Source: Malurus cyaneus samueli (lineage: Eukaryota > Chordata > Aves > Passeriformes > Maluridae). From it: a DNA stretch of 64,000 nucleotides. The translations under genes were made by a program, and so were the position numbers. The notes beneath the pieces were generated by a model. It did no database searches and had not been told where the DNA came from. It saw nothing but the letters and a program-made list of their open reading frames with translations. Shown here one piece after another: positions 45,124 to 59,300 of the stretch. The DNA lies in NCBI GenBank assembly GCA_009741485.1, contig CM019215.1, forward strand, positions 80,053,711 to 80,117,710. The letters are read 5' to 3'. Numbering within the stretch: the first letter of the stretch is position 1; each line of letters begins with the position of its first letter.

Positions 45124-48100
45124 GTAAGGAAGAGATTTAAAATAAATTAGAAAAGTCCAGGAGTGGTTTTGAATTTTTTAAGGCCCGTGCAAGCTTAATC
45201 CAGCCCCTGAGTGCCTCTGTCCTGCAATCTCAGTTAAGTGGGGCACAGTTTGTTAGCTCAGAGGGGGAGCTGGAGTGGGTAAATGTATGTGTAAGTGGGA
45301 AGGTGCTGATGATACAAGGAAATGGTGCAGTTTAAGTCTGTATCGTCCTTCATGAGCTCTAGGTGGTCAAGTTAATGAACAGTGATAAAAGGATGCTTGC
45401 TTGACTGCAATCTGAGTACTAAACTGTAGTTTATACTTACAGAACTATTTTTCTATTCTTATAATTTAAAAAAATCCCACCTCTTAAACAGCCCTTGATG
45501 GCATCTCAAAAGGTTATTTTATCTCCTGAAGCATTTTTCCTTACCCAGTGAAATCCTGCCCTGAACTGTGGAAGTTTGAATTTTGAGTTTAAGTGCAAAT
45601 GAATTCGAATAATGATCTTATTACCTTTTATCCTAAATTACATGATATCACATATAATTTTGAACTGACTAAAAGTGTTTGAAAGCCCATATCCATCAAA
45701 TAATTTACTGCAATTTTGGTAGTATTAATCCTGGGGAAAGAACAGTCACTAGGACAATGATGAGGTACCATGGAAATCCAAGCTGTTCTCCAAATTATTA
45801 TACAGTTGTATTAAAAAAGGAAAATTGCCAAAAGCAAACTGGAAATCAATCTTCTCCTGCTTGAAATGTAGCTTGCTCTCCCATTGTCAGGTGTTACCAG
45901 GCATTAGTTCAGGCTCATGTCATCAACTTGGATTTTTAGAGTTACATGTCAAAGGTCTTAATAGACGATTCATCATTTTTCAAATACTGTTCTGTCTTTT
46001 TTACGATAGAGAAAATTATTCTCAATTTTTCTGCAGAATATTCACCCCAGGGTTTTTTTTGTTTGGTTTTTTTTTTTTTTTGGTAGTACCATACTTATTT
46101 TATTATTTTTAGTAGAGGTATATTTACTTATTGCCCACAGAAACTGTTGCTAGGTACAAATCTCTTCAGGAGATGTGTACTCATATCTTCTATATATACA
46201 GATTATAACAACTTGATGATGCTGAAAATTGTGTTCAGCTTTATAAAAATATAAATATACAAGAAAGGGACAATCAGAAGCTTTCTCCTCAAGTGGGAGA
46301 GTTTTTGAGAAAGAGCCAAATGATGCCTTTCATTTTCCCCATACTCCCTGCCAGTCATTCCACCACCAGGACCCCCCTACACGTGCACTTCGAATGACAC
46401 CTTATCTATAAATAATGGGTTGCTGTTGTGATATCTCCTAATGCTGTCCTCACAGATGCAAAACTGTGCCAAGATTTAAATATTCTCACTTCCTGGAAGT
46501 GATTAACATAAGTCAACTGATTTACTTCCATCTGTCAGGTGGCAAAAGATTAACCAGCAGAGCTAAAGCAAGTAATTTGTGGTGGGTTGCTGTCATGAGA
46601 GACAAACAAGCCTCCTAATTGGAAATTGACAGCTCTGGCACTCATCTGAGCTAAGCTTTTGCTTGCATTGCCTCTTGAGTCCCTTCGCTCAATCTATAGC
46701 TAGTCATTAAAACACCATGAAATTCTCTCTGCAGGTACATAAAGCCAGATTTTTGCCTGTGGCAGACTTAATTAAGGTAACAGCTGGATATTCAATCTTC
46801 ACATAAAAGGAGGAAAATGCAACTGATGCTAATGCTTCTCGAAGCATCATGAAAGGAAAGGTTTGCTTGAGCACTGAATGATCTTGTCATGATGGTATTA
46901 TCATATAAATAATAAAAAAAAACCCACAAATGTTGTGAAGGGGGGAGAGTCATTTATGTCAGACATCAACTCAAACAATGACTGAACTAAAACAACACAT
47001 GTAAACTGATTACACTATATGGGCAAATGGCTTCTTTTCAAAAGGAAACATCTGCAGGCCTGAAGTGTTAGGATGTGATTCTGAATTTAAATGAGCTAAA
47101 TATTTTTGTAATGTAATTTCATATGAGGGAATATTTATTTTTGGAGATTTTTTTTCTCTGTGAACAGAACCGCAAAGAACATCTTGCAAAAGATGCACTG
47201 TGTATGTATGATGTATGTCCTACAATTTTTTATTATAATACCTTCCGAAGACTATGTGGCTATGGAATCAGGGCACACTCCTTGAAGTGGAAAAAGGAGA
47301 ATGGCATAGACAATTTCTGTTTGTATTGTACTTATTAGTTTTTATACAATAACTGATTATATTTGTTGTCTGTTCTAGTGGTTTTAAATAAATTCTACTT
47401 GCAGTTTATATAGGATTGTCCACATTATGGGGATTGTTCTTGCAGTTATGTCTCGTATACCTTTCCATTAAATGATCAAGTTCTGTTTATGAAGTTATGG
47501 GGTAGTTGTTAATTTTTACTTGCTACAGGAAGGTTTTGGAAAAATCCTGTGTTTCCACCAACTTTAATCTTCCTTTTTAGTGCCAGCCTAGACAGAAGAC
47601 TGAAATAGAGAACATGAAGTTTTGTTCTTATCCTTCATCTATATAATTCCTTTTCAGCTGACCTGGAATGTTTTATTGAATTTTGATAATCTTGATACCA
47701 GTATTTTCTTCTACAAATTGTAGGAAGCCAGAAAGATGCAGAGAGTTTTTATGAAGGTATAAAAAAGATGTTGCTTCACTTCCTAGGCTACTTAAACATA
47801 ACATCAAAGGTGAAAATGCAACCACTAAATTCTTGACAGCAGTGTGAGTTGTCAGTTTAGGGATGATTCATGCTGAAGCAGTGTTGTGTGCATGGATCAC
47901 TTGTAGATTCCCATAAGGATTCATCTTTCAGAGATGACAGTCACAGTAGGCTAAAAAATAATGACACTTATAAAAACTCCCAAATATTAAAAAAAAAAAA
48001 AAAAAAAGAAGTGATTTCTCTGTGTTGCAATAGCTGAGTCTCTGATGTAATTACAATGAAGTTCATAAAGCTGCAGTAACAATAAAGCTGTTGTAATCTC

Positions 48101-48320
48101 TGTCAGTTTTGGACATCCATTTTTCAAATTGGTGTCATCAGCTTCTCTCCAGTTTTCACTTTGGTTTTATATGTTGTAATCTTTCATTACACCTCACTCA
48201 GTGCCATAAGGAGGCCTCTTTTCATCCTTATTAGTTTATTTATTCAGGAATTTCACAGCAGCTCTTCTACTTCCAGGAAAACAGAAGGAAAGTTGTGAAA
48301 AAGTATGCAGGTGGAGGTAT

Positions 48321-48360
48321 GGGGAGTGAGGTAAAGGAAGTGTGAGTGAGGTAAAGGAAG
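48321..48360. repeat. 20-bp tandem duplication
   Basis: GGGGAGTGAGGTAAAGGAAG is followed directly by TGTGAGTGAGGTAAAGGAAG, two copies with two mismatches. The core GGTAAAGGAAG recurs again at about 48376-48386. Confidence 0.85.
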
Positions 48361-51300
48361 CAACAGTTGACATTGGTAAAGGAAGTGGAGAGGTGTTGTA
48401 AGGGTGCTGATGGTTAAGTTAACGAGACAAGAAAAATAAGGAAGTAATGAAATACCAACGGAAAATTCTGTTTTCAGGTGTTTCTTCTTCTTGGAAGAAA
48501 CAATGTTATGATTTCCTCAGAAAAACATTGCCTCAGAGAGATACAGAACAGGAACAAAATTTATCAGTTTTAGTTGACTGGAAGTGCACAGCCTAAAGTT
48601 TTATTTTCTCTTTTTTTAATTTCTCATCTAACCTTTATTCAGAGCGGCAAGAATAAAATAATGAAACCTGTGCCCATTTAATATTCTTCAATTTTATTTT
48701 TGTATGACATACATTTCAGTTAAGGTTTAGTGTTTGACTAGCTAATATTTCAAATAACTCAAAATTCCTTTCTGTCTTCTTCAAAGAATTTTCAAAAATA
48801 TGTTTTTCATGGAGATATTATTAAAAAAAAAAAAAAAATTATGTCACTGAGATGGAGTTATTGGCTTCCTGAGAAATCTGGATGCACTGGCAGATATGAC
48901 AATCAGCTCACACCATTCTGGAATAACAGAAGGCCATGTGGGTTATCCTGAAGTGATGCTAGACACCTGAATTCAGGCAACTGAATTTCACATAGCCTTG
49001 TCTCCCTCTTAAAAAAAAACCAAAAAAAAACCAAAAAAAAAAATCCTTCTTGCAAACATAGTTTTTTTCAGTTTACGGTGAATACGTTCATTTACTTTAG
49101 GGTGTCTGAAAAGATGCTTGAGTGCTATTGTTCAGGCAACTGGAGCCCACTAAATGTTACTTCAAAATAGAATGCTACATTTAGCAAGTAAGGAAAATGC
49201 TCTTAAATAAATTGGGTTGTCTGGGATTTTGCTGGTGGTTTTTTTTAGGAATCAAAGCTCACATGAGTTTCCATAATGGGTAACATTAAAAGAGTACTTC
49301 TGCTTTTCAGGCTCTTGTCTCAAACTGCATGGTATCTGAAGCCACAGAAAGAGGAGCAAGGAAGTTTACATAAGATAGTGCTGGAACTTGGATGTTGGTT
49401 CTTACCTTGAAATATGAATGACATCTAATGTGGTTTTATAGGAGATTTTATTACCAGTGGAAATTGTTTTTAATTTTCATGAGCAACAGGCTCTTCAGAA
49501 CAATAAATCCACAAAATGGTTTAGTTTTGCAAGGATATAAAGAGTGTCATTACCAAAACAGTTGTTGAAAAATCTTATGCATGACCTTCTTTATTAAAGC
49601 AAAATTTGTTCTCTTTCTTTTGTTAATAAGACTATAGTTCATTTTTATTAAGGCACAGCATATACCACGAGTGCTGCTTGTGAACAGGGAGGTTTGGGGA
49701 GGGAAGACAAACTAGTTCAGAAGAAATACTCTTTTTTCCTGTTCTGATTTCAGGAGTGTCTAACATATTTGATACACCTTCACTGGAACCCTTTTCATTG
49801 TATTGGCACAAACTTTAAAATACATTAAGTATAGAGGACTATTGGGTTAAATTCCTTAAGTATTTACCAAATAGATTTAGTTAAAATATTTAATATTATG
49901 TGGAAGAGCAGATTGATGATGTAAACTATTGTTGAGATATTTATTTTAGTATAGAAGGACCTCCAGATATTTTGTCTTATTTATTTAATTCATTTGTACA
50001 TTATGGGTACTTTCAAGTTATATTTTTTAATTTTCTTTTTCTTTTCAGTAGGTACTGCATTTGCATATGAACTTTTGAAAAAATAAATGGTGAAAAAAGA
50101 GGTCCCATTGTGCCTGTAATTGTTCCTTTACCTACAGCCTACTCAATAAGCCTAAAATGAGAGTAGTACCCGTCGTGCCAATTTCTTCCCAATGTATTAG
50201 CTTTTTTCATTAAATAGAATAACATGAATATAACATGAGACAGTCTTGTTTCTCATTATGTTGGTTGGGATTGCTAAAGTTTCAACATTGTGTCTAGCTT
50301 CATCCACATTAAATAAAGGCTGGAAACCATTCAGCTACCCAACTCCCTGGTGATTCAAACATCTCATTTATTAAATGGTTTTTTTAGTCCTGATCTTTAA
50401 AGATCTTTCTAAATTATGGGATCATTTCCATTGCTGCTCACTAGTAGATGGGTTTTTAGATGTTAGGGGTCAAAAGGTGTATGCATTTTGTATTTATAAA
50501 TACAGCAATAAAAATAAATCTATGATTGATTCTGGTTAGCAAAAGAATATTGGGGAAAAAGGTTTTATTATTACAATATAATAATACTTTTTATGCTCTT
50601 TTTTTTTTGCTTGTGTGCATTGAGTCTTGGTCAAAATATTGTTTTCATGGCATTCTTTAAGAAAAAAAATGGAGACTTTATAAATAAGTAAGTAGAAGTT
50701 ACATATATGGATGAAGTCAAAAGAATTGACATTTATATTTTAAAATTCACTGAAAAATCAGGTATCTATTGGTATTTTGACATTGTGTTTTCTTATTGAA
50801 ATCATATGTTCTGATAGCATTGAAATAGGGACAAAAAAAAGTTAGCAAGATGACTTTTGTTTGGACTAGTACAAAAGAAAAATAAAACTGATACCAGTAT
50901 ATGGAAGCAAGGAAAAAAAAACCCTTTAAATAGCTTGGAACCTACTGATCTGACATTGTCACACTACAACATTGTGTTTGACACCTGAAATGATCACCAG
51001 ACACCAAAAATGACTGCCAAACCCTAGTCCATCTGCTGCATGTGTGGCCAGGGAATAGTGCTTAGCAGGTCCTTGAGATGTATGAATTTGCAATTTACTT
51101 GTTCTTAAAGGCTGATGAAGATGAGATTTGTCACAGGTTCTCAGGGTCAGCACCTGACATTAAAATTCTCAGGGAAATGACAAGATGCCACTGACATTTT
51201 ATGGAGCCTTTTTTGACAAGATTTAATGGATATTCTGACTGTGTGCTCTAGGTCACATCCTTCTGTTGGGTTGGGTGACACAGATTTATTTGGTTCCAGG

Positions 51301-51458
51301 TTGTGACCTATTTGTTAGTAATGATGTGTTAAGAGCAGTTTAGCTATAAACCTACTATCAGTGAGAGCAGAGAGGGAAAGATTATTAAATGCAGTATGAC
51401 TAATACAAGAATTTAGAATGCACTTCCGAAAGGAGGTTTGGCTTATATAATAGAAATA

Positions 51459-51473
51459 NNNNNNNNNNNNNNN
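51459..51473. other. Assembly gap, 15 N
   Basis: Fifteen unknown bases followed by AAAAAACAACAACC, so the gap probably covers a homopolymer. Confidence 0.98.
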
Positions 51474-54400
51474 AAAAAACAACAACCTGAGAATAGATTA
51501 CTATTGTTAAGTAAATAATAGTGTTTTAGTTTTAGAAATAAAAGCAGTTCTAATGCATTAGAATTTGCCTGTGAAAGCAATTTTGTTCTAGGTGTTTTAC
51601 AGATGTAAAAGGTGTGGTATTATTTGTTTTCCTTCATTGTCTGAAACCTCTGGGCTGGAACCATGCTTTCTTCTTCTGTACTGGACTTTTTTATTCAGAA
51701 ATGTTTCTTGAATTTCAACTGACAAACTCAGTATCTACTGGACCATTATGAAATGCTGATTAACTGATCATTTAAATAATTTGCTTGTACATGAAAGCTC
51801 ACCAGTTTTTCAGGAAGGATCTAGGAATCTCCATGTAGTTGTGAGTTCATTAGATACCATGAAGTAAAGTAACTTTTTCAGTTACTTTACTATTTATAGA
51901 CCTTCTCTCATTGAAATAGTAGAATGTTTTTCATTGATATTAATATGCTAAGAAGAGGATAAGGGAAGATGAGGGACAGCAGGGCTGAAAGTTACCTTTA
52001 GTTATTTCCAGATAACTTGCAGCAATCTCAAGTGAAGTTTAATGTGTGAATAAAGGCAATATTCTTTCTCTTGTGCTTTAATTTTTTTTTAATGACATGG
52101 TATTTTTAAGTAGTCTATTGAACTACCAAGTGATAATTTAACTGCAATAAGTAGTAAACCTCGACTACAGGAGATATTCTTAATGGTATGATTTAAATTT
52201 ACAGCTAAATAATACAAAGTGAACAAGTGTAGCCATGTCTTATTCAGAATAAAAGATGCATGAGTAATATTAGAGTAATATACATGCAATATTAATAATG
52301 TATCTATAATTAACAACAGTGATAAGCTGCATGTGATGAAGGTTCAAAACTTTGAAATGCAAGTCAAAAGTAAAAGACTGAATTAAAAACTAAAGAGCTA
52401 AACCTCTAACTTTTTTCTTTTGGCCTTTTTTTCACAATGATCTTATGAGCAGTGATTTGTTTTTAATAGAGATTGATTGATTCATTATTCTAATATTTTT
52501 CAAAAAGGTGATTCATAAGGCAGAAGATTAGTAGAAGAAATTAAAGTATGGTTTGTTTGTTTTTTTCTCTCGAAAGCTGGCAGAGTTATTATTCGTCCTT
52601 CTAAATTTCCTATACTTGTCTCTAAAGCTCTTAAAACACACAATTCTTTTGGGAGTGCTCTTATTATCTTTTTCAGGTGCTGAAATTCTGTTTCCTTCTC
52701 TGTGTATCTTCACCCTGTAAGGATTTATTGACACATATGAAAGCATTTTCCATGCAACTTTCTTTCCAACACATCTCTAAGCAGCAGTGCTTGGGCAATC
52801 ACAGGAAGCCAAGACCCAGAGTACAGCTGCATTTCCTCAGTGCATGTATGAAGGGCAAAAAAAGTGAGCTTTTCTTGAGCAAGAAAGTTTACTGTTCAGG
52901 GAGAGTCAGATACTGATTTGATTGGAATATTGAGGCTGTAGAAACATGATGATGGGTGTTAAAGACTTATTTTTAACTATATGGTATTTGGAGGTCTAGT
53001 AGAAATTTTCACATGGAGACAACTGCTGGGCCAGTAAATCCAGACCACGTGCTGGTTTATTTTCCTTTTTCCTTCTCCCTAGCCACTTTTCACGCTCTGA
53101 GCAATTTGAAAAAGTTTGGTTTTGATTTTTGTTCCTTTAATAGTGTGACTCACTGGCTGATCAGGGGCCTTTTGGAGCTTGCTTCTGGCCAACATCTCTT
53201 GCTGAGATACTTGGGGGGTGTATGGAAACTATTCCTAATTATGCATCTTAAAAGTCTTTGCTGATGTTTGCTACCATCTCAGTACCCCTCGTTTTCTGGC
53301 CAAATGTCAGTTTCTTTTTCTGAATATTCTCCAGCTCTGCAGTTTCTTCCTTGACATTGTGCCTTTTCCACCACTTCAATTATTACCCCATAAAGGACAA
53401 CATGTATGCCTGAATGTAGGCCTGTATTTAAATTATTTCTAAAATATATCAAGATTCCTTCATTCTGATTATTATACTACTTAGTGGATTGGATGACTTG
53501 CAAAACAATCTTTGTGGAGACCTTTCTATGTGCCCTAATTTCTACTTCCCCTCTGAAAGACATTAAACATGGCATTGGTATTGTAGTTCTGTACAAATAG
53601 TTTAGATACAATGTAGTATCCTTGGAAAGATTTTTTGGTGATTTTTTTTTGTTTTATATGGTCTCTTCTTTCCACCCTTTGTTCTCTGTTCCATGTTTTT
53701 GCTGCAATTCTTTCAGGCTTTTGACCTATTGCAACAATCTCAAAAGAAATGCAAACCAGTCAGCTGAGAATGTTTACCCTGATTTGATCTGCAACTCTTG
53801 CTCTATCTTCTCTTGTGTGTGGACCGTAGGCTTCCCTATTAATGATATGGTTCTTGTGTGTTTTGCTGTGTCACAATTGGCAATAGGAAATTATTCTGCC
53901 ACATATTATTAATGTGACTTTTGGAGGAAAATATCTGTTATACTTGAATATTTCAAGTTTCATTCAAATGTGTATTTACATTAACTATCACCAGTTTGCA
54001 GTAATGGACCCCAAACATATTTATTTCACCATAGGGCATGCAAAGTGCTAAAGCAGAGCAGAGACCTATTGGATGATTTTCCTATAGAAAAGCTGTGATT
54101 GTTTTTCTAAAGGATGTCAAACAGTTTGGTCTACATAAAGCAAATAATGTCTAGTGGGTCTCTCTGCTTTATTAAATGCAGGGGGTTTTTTTGTAGTTGC
54201 CACACTTCTAAAGCATTTTAGTAATCCTTGATAATCAAGGATATTTTTTATATAGTACAAGACAGTTTTTGGTAGATTTCAAAAACAATGAATTGCTGTC
54301 TGGGTTTATTTCTTATATTTTACATTGACATATAGAAATATTCAGTGTAATTTTTAACTGTTTTTCTTGTGTCTTGTCAGTTTAACTAGGATCTTTAATC

Positions 54401-55246
54401 TTATTTAAATGTCTGGTTTGTTCTGCCTTCTTTCTGGTCTGTAATAAAATTAATAGCTATGTCCCAATGTTGTTCTTGAGTAAGGTAAAACATCTATATT
54501 TTTGAACGCAATAAGCCAATTTTTTTTTTTTTTTTTCTCATGGAAGAGATGGTGATTGATGGCATTGCCCTGTATGCTTAGAACAATTTCTCTATTATGG
54601 AACAAAAATGTTTTGCCTCTACTTAACTGTTTCATTTTCTAATTAGGATGCTAACATCACTGTGTCCCTTGTGCTCTCTTTCTCTTTGAACTGTTCAATC
54701 TAGGTCATACTTGCTGCACCTTTCTGCATGGCACAGTAAAAATTAGACAAGGTTATAATTAGATATAGGCTAAAATACCTAGAAATAATTTTAATAGTTA
54801 TTGAGCTTAAACCTATGAGTAGCTTACAATAATTTACATTTGTATTCAGGCTCAGTTTACAGCACATTAACTCATTTGTAATCCTTAGTACTTTATGGCA
54901 ATATTTCTATCCTGAGCTTGCTAACACTACATTAGGTAATGTTTATATATATGACTAACTGCGAACTGTTGGAGTGGGCTTTTTTCCCCCGCTTATTCAC
55001 ATTCACAAGCAACAAAAAGAATGGAAAAGGGAAATTTGTTTCAGATTATTTAAAGGTCGCAGCTTTGAAACAAAACTCAGACAATCTTTCATTTAAGTTA
55101 TCCTTTGTTTCTTGATCATTAAGATATTATTTATTTCAGATTTCAGAGCCTTCTTACATAAGCTTTGACTGCCTAAATTATATCCAGATAAAACCAAGGA
55201 GCAAATTTTACTACAGGAAAATATCTCTTTACAGAGATCCCACAGG

Positions 55247-55300
55247 AAATAAATAAATAAAAAAATAAAAAAACAAAATAAATAAATAAATAAATAAAAT
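55247..55300. repeat. (AAAT)n microsatellite
   Basis: AAAT units with some interruptions (AAAAAAAC). Simple repeat with no other signal. Confidence 0.9.
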
Positions 55301-55352
55301 ATGTAATTAACAAAGAAAGCAAATCATTGCATTGAACAATTGCTATATTTAG

Positions 55353-55408
55353 GGCGGATTTCTACAGCAGAACATAAGTTCTTAACTCCCAATGATTTCA
55401 ATGAAGAG
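55353..55408 (+). CDS. Candidate internal coding exon, 56 nt
   Basis: Bounded by TGCTATATTTAG upstream (a moderate acceptor) and a strong donor, GAAGAG|GTGAGT. Of the three frames only one is open across the interval. It starts with two bases of a split codon and so has the incoming phase needed to follow the candidate exon at 45052-45123. It encodes RISTAEHKFLTPNDFNEE. A second acceptor (TTTCTACAG) 15 bases inside keeps the same frame. I do not recognise the protein, and chance is a serious alternative. Confidence 0.2.
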
Positions 55409-55944
55409 GTGAGTGGAGGAATGCACTGTGCACCAAGTGTTTTGTGATAGCTGTCTTCACAGAGACAATTGTGCACTTTCCTATTTTAAACATTCGGAGC
55501 TTACATCCATCAGGAAAGACAAAATGAAGATGTTTCTAAATTGAAGAAGAGTCAGAAGGAGGACATTATAAAATACAATAAAAACTAATTAAGAAAAATA
55601 AAAGAACAATTGTGCCTGCTTCCAAGCTTTTTTGAAAAGAGGTAATAGGCTTAAACTACAGTGAGAAAGCTTTAGATTAGGTGCAAGGAGTGGAACAGTT
55701 TTCTTACAGTAATAATTTTAAGGTATTGGTCAAATAAGCTTTTAAGATTAAGCGACAATGCTTCTGACCATCAGTAGGATTTTGGGTACAGTTATGCAGC
55801 CTTAAAACAGGTTTGTGATCTAGATTACTCTTGAAGTTTCTTGTAGCTGTGGTAGTTGAGCTACCATTGAAATATAAAACCAAAACTCACCATTTCAGAG
55901 AACTAAGGTAACCTGGATGATAGCAAAGGTTGCTTCTCACAACA

Positions 55945-56215
55945 TCACGGAGAGTTTTACGGTCAAAGGAACTTCTGGAGATCATCTAGTGTAATCTTCC
56001 TTTCCTAATCTAATTTTAGATTAGGTTATCGGGGGCTCTGTCAAGCCAACTCTTTGATTTTCCAGCAGGAAAGATTGCTTCACATCTCTGGGCTGCCAGC
56101 CTCAATGTTAAACTGCTCTCATGGTGAAGAATTGAATTTCCCCTAAATCAACTTGTGATCATTGCTCTTCTTTTCGTGTCACTGTCCACTCTTGTGGGCG
56201 ACGAATTTCTGTGTT
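55945..56215 (-). mobile_element. Old CR1 3' fragment
   Basis: Antisense CR1 3'-region landmarks survive in diverged form: CTTCTGGAGATCATCTAGTG near the 3' end, then GAATTTCCCCTAAATCAAC and TGATCATTGCTCTTCTTTTCGTGTCACTG. It is more diverged than the other CR1 copies in the window, so it is an older insertion. Confidence 0.7.
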
Positions 56216-56297
56216 TCCTATAACAATTTTTCACGTTTTGGAAGTGGATTGATAAGACTCCTGATGTTTCCTGCAATCTGCATTTTGGCCTTAATCT

Positions 56298-56386
56298 CAA
56301 AACAAAAACAAACAAACAAACAAACAAAACAAAACAAAATAAACAAACAAACAACAAAAAACAACCAACCAACCAAACAAACAAAC
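56298..56386. repeat. (AAAC)n microsatellite
   Basis: CAAA/AAAC units with AACC interruptions. It creates a spurious frame on each strand (Lys/Gln/Thr-rich on plus, Phe/Val/Cys-rich on minus) that should not be taken as coding. Confidence 0.95.
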
Positions 56387-59300
56387 CTAGAAAACTAAGC
56401 CCACTTGGGAGCATCTGTTTCCAAGTTTCTCAGTATGGTCAATCTTAAATCAAGACTTCCTTCTCAACAGAATGCCTCTGACAATATATTTCCTTTTGTT
56501 TAAACACTTCTTAGTAGGCCACTATTACTGATGAGAGAAGTATTATTGCCTGCAGTCAGGACTGTCAGCCAGCTTTCACAGGAGTGAGGCAGAGAACAAG
56601 TTTCCAAGAGATTCAGCCACTTTTAATAATAAGATAACAGTTTTCAAATGTGGCATTTTTATGTTAGAAGAATTGTGTTGTACTTTGATACCTGTGTTTG
56701 TAATGCTCTAGATTTGCTTTTATGAATACAAGAAAACAAGAGAACAGAGAAAGAATTCCTTAACCCTGATTACTATTCACAAATCAAATGCAGCATAGTA
56801 GAGCTATCCTGAAGTGCCTCTAAGATTTATTACAAGATTTCCTCTAATATTTTTTAAGATTTCTATTTCTGATTATAGTTCTAAACTGGTTTTACAATAA
56901 TGTTGTCATCATTTCTGTTTAATTACTTGGATCTTATGCTCTTACCAGAGTGACTGATGTAAAAAAAATTTGAGGGCGTTATTTACTCATGCCATGTTTT
57001 TTTATAAGAATTTAAAAAAAATTGTAGGCAATATTTATCACATTTTTAAAACATCCAAAACTGGTTGGTTGTTTCTGAGTTTTTTTTATTTTAATATACC
57101 ACTCATGAAGTTAAGAAATTAATATCTCTCGTCTCTAATGTTACTGTATGTTCTTAGTATGCAAACTGATTCCACAAGATGAATGTGTTCAAGAATAGTT
57201 CCTAGTCATCAGTACTGAGGACACAATGAGCACAAGTGACCTGAAATATGTTTCCATAAATGGTTGCAATTGTTTTTAACTTCTTGAAGGTACATAAAAC
57301 CATAAAAAGGCGTTAGGAATGAACTAAAATCCATTCTAAAGCTGGAAAGCCAAACTTGCCTCCACATGGCTTTAACTCTAGCTGAACTGCCACAACCTTT
57401 GACATTTCAAATGCCTTGAATATTTTATCATTCCATTCCTATGGATCTGCTTTGTTGAGACATAATCCAAAGTAACAGATCCAGAAATAGAAGAGTTTTG
57501 TTTTATTTTAAAGTTGACTTGCTGTGTCACACCTCATTTGTCATGCCATTCTGCATCTCGTAAACAACCAAATACAATGATATGCTCTCTAAAATATGAG
57601 TTATGTCTCCAAGATTTTATCTGGGTTGTTTCCATTTCTGACCACAATCCATGTACATATGGATGCTGATGGATCTTTGCTCATCATTTCTGGAAAAGGT
57701 AAATAATGAAAGGCAATTAATATTTTGACATTCATTCTGTCTTTTGCAGAAATATATAGTAATTTGTAAGTCTAAACTCTTGGATTTTATTGCTATGCAT
57801 ATATTGTTTGTTTGGGTTTTTCTGATGACCAAACCATATGTATTTTTAAGTCTACCATGATTTTCAGAAGGTGGAACTTAGTATTTCTAGAAACTCAGAC
57901 ACTTGTGTAACAAACACTTCACTCAATTTTTTCCACTTATTTATGGTAGTCTGGGCCATTCATATGATACAAAACTTTGGCAAGAAAATCATGATTCAGC
58001 ACACTGGTCACTTGAAAAAAAAAAAGTATCTTTGTAAACAAACAGATGATCTTCAACACAAATCCTTCTGTTTGTGAAGTCTGCTTTCAGTTGCATCAGA
58101 AATTAGCATAATATCATGGTTTGAGAAATGCTGTCAGCTGTTTAGTCTTTATTCTCATAGTATGCAGAATTGGAGTCTGTGAAGGAAATAACTTATTGCT
58201 TTGAAAAAGAAAAAAGGTATTTTCTTAGGTACCACAGCAAACAAAACAAGTAAACAATCTGAATCTAATTCCAAGTTCATTGACGTCAACAAATTTCTTT
58301 CCTTTGACTTCTGTAACTTCTGAACAAAGTCGTAAGGGAAAAGGGCGATACATGTATTGGCAGTAGTGCTAATCTTACTTAAATACTATAGATTACATTA
58401 TTGTCTGACATTCAAGCCATAATTACATAAATCTGCTCCATGTATTTTCTGTCAATTTTATGGATGTTCTGTTCACTTAGAAGACAAACAAACACACAAT
58501 GTTCTGTTTGCTTTAGTATGCAAGAGATTTGAGTGCTTAAGAAGTTTATTTACATTCATTGTTGCCTATAAAGATTCCATTTGTGTGCAAACTCGGTAAG
58601 ATGTATGATAAAGCCAACTTCAGTTCTCAGATGATAAGAAAATATCATTCTTAAATCTGTTTCATTAGGTAATTAAAAAAAAAAAACAAAAAGAAAAAAG
58701 AAAAAGAGAAAAAGGAAAAAGAAAGGAACAAAAGAAGGCAGGTGAAGACACTAGACTGAGGCAAAGTGATATATGGGCTGAGCAAAGCCATAGGGAAGAT
58801 AATTCCAATCAGAGAGTTATAATGAGATAAGCCAGATGGATAGGGTCAAAACCAGTTTTGGCTTTAGGAAAATAAAAAGAAAAAAAGCAGAAAATTAGCA
58901 AGGTGTTAAAAGTATATAATTTAAAGCCTTTATAATGATAAAGAGAAAAGCTAGAAATAGATGCAACATTTGGAGGTTTAAGGAAAAGCAATATTGTCTG
59001 TGTCTTTATTTCAGCAGATTATTTGACTCAAACTTTTTTTTTGTTTGTTTTGTTTAAAACTGCCTTTTTATTTAAAAGGAAGCTAAAACTAATCTAGAAA
59101 ACACAGTTCTCAATCAATCCAGGTTACTAAGAATTCAGTGTTCCTTTAGATTCTGTTTCCTTTCCTGGGCTCTACATATGACAATTGTACCCTGTGATGA
59201 AAAATATATGTTTTTTCAAGCGGCAGGTGGAATGGGAGGGAGGGGGAGAGATATTGTGTTCCTTTCCTCTGACTCAAACAGAAAATGCAAATAAATAATA

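Larger units (their letters stand above)
45124..55246. other. Unique AT-rich DNA, one 15-N gap
   Basis: No gene or transposon is recognised. Simple tracts include T-rich 46053-46081, A runs at 47989-48007 and 48823-48838, a CCAAAAAAAAA repeat at 49010-49042 and a 17-T run at 54520-54536. A strong acceptor-like site (TTTTTTTTCTCTGTGAACAG) ends at 47167, and an AATAAA lies at about 47387. About 46560-46790 has homeodomain-like motifs and looks less AT-biased, discussed in the findings. Confidence 0.45.

Noticed and set aside
56148..56414. Frames rich in Phe/Val/Cys (minus) and Lys/Gln/Thr (plus) resembling membrane or low-complexity proteins
   Set aside because: They are translations of an AAAC microsatellite.
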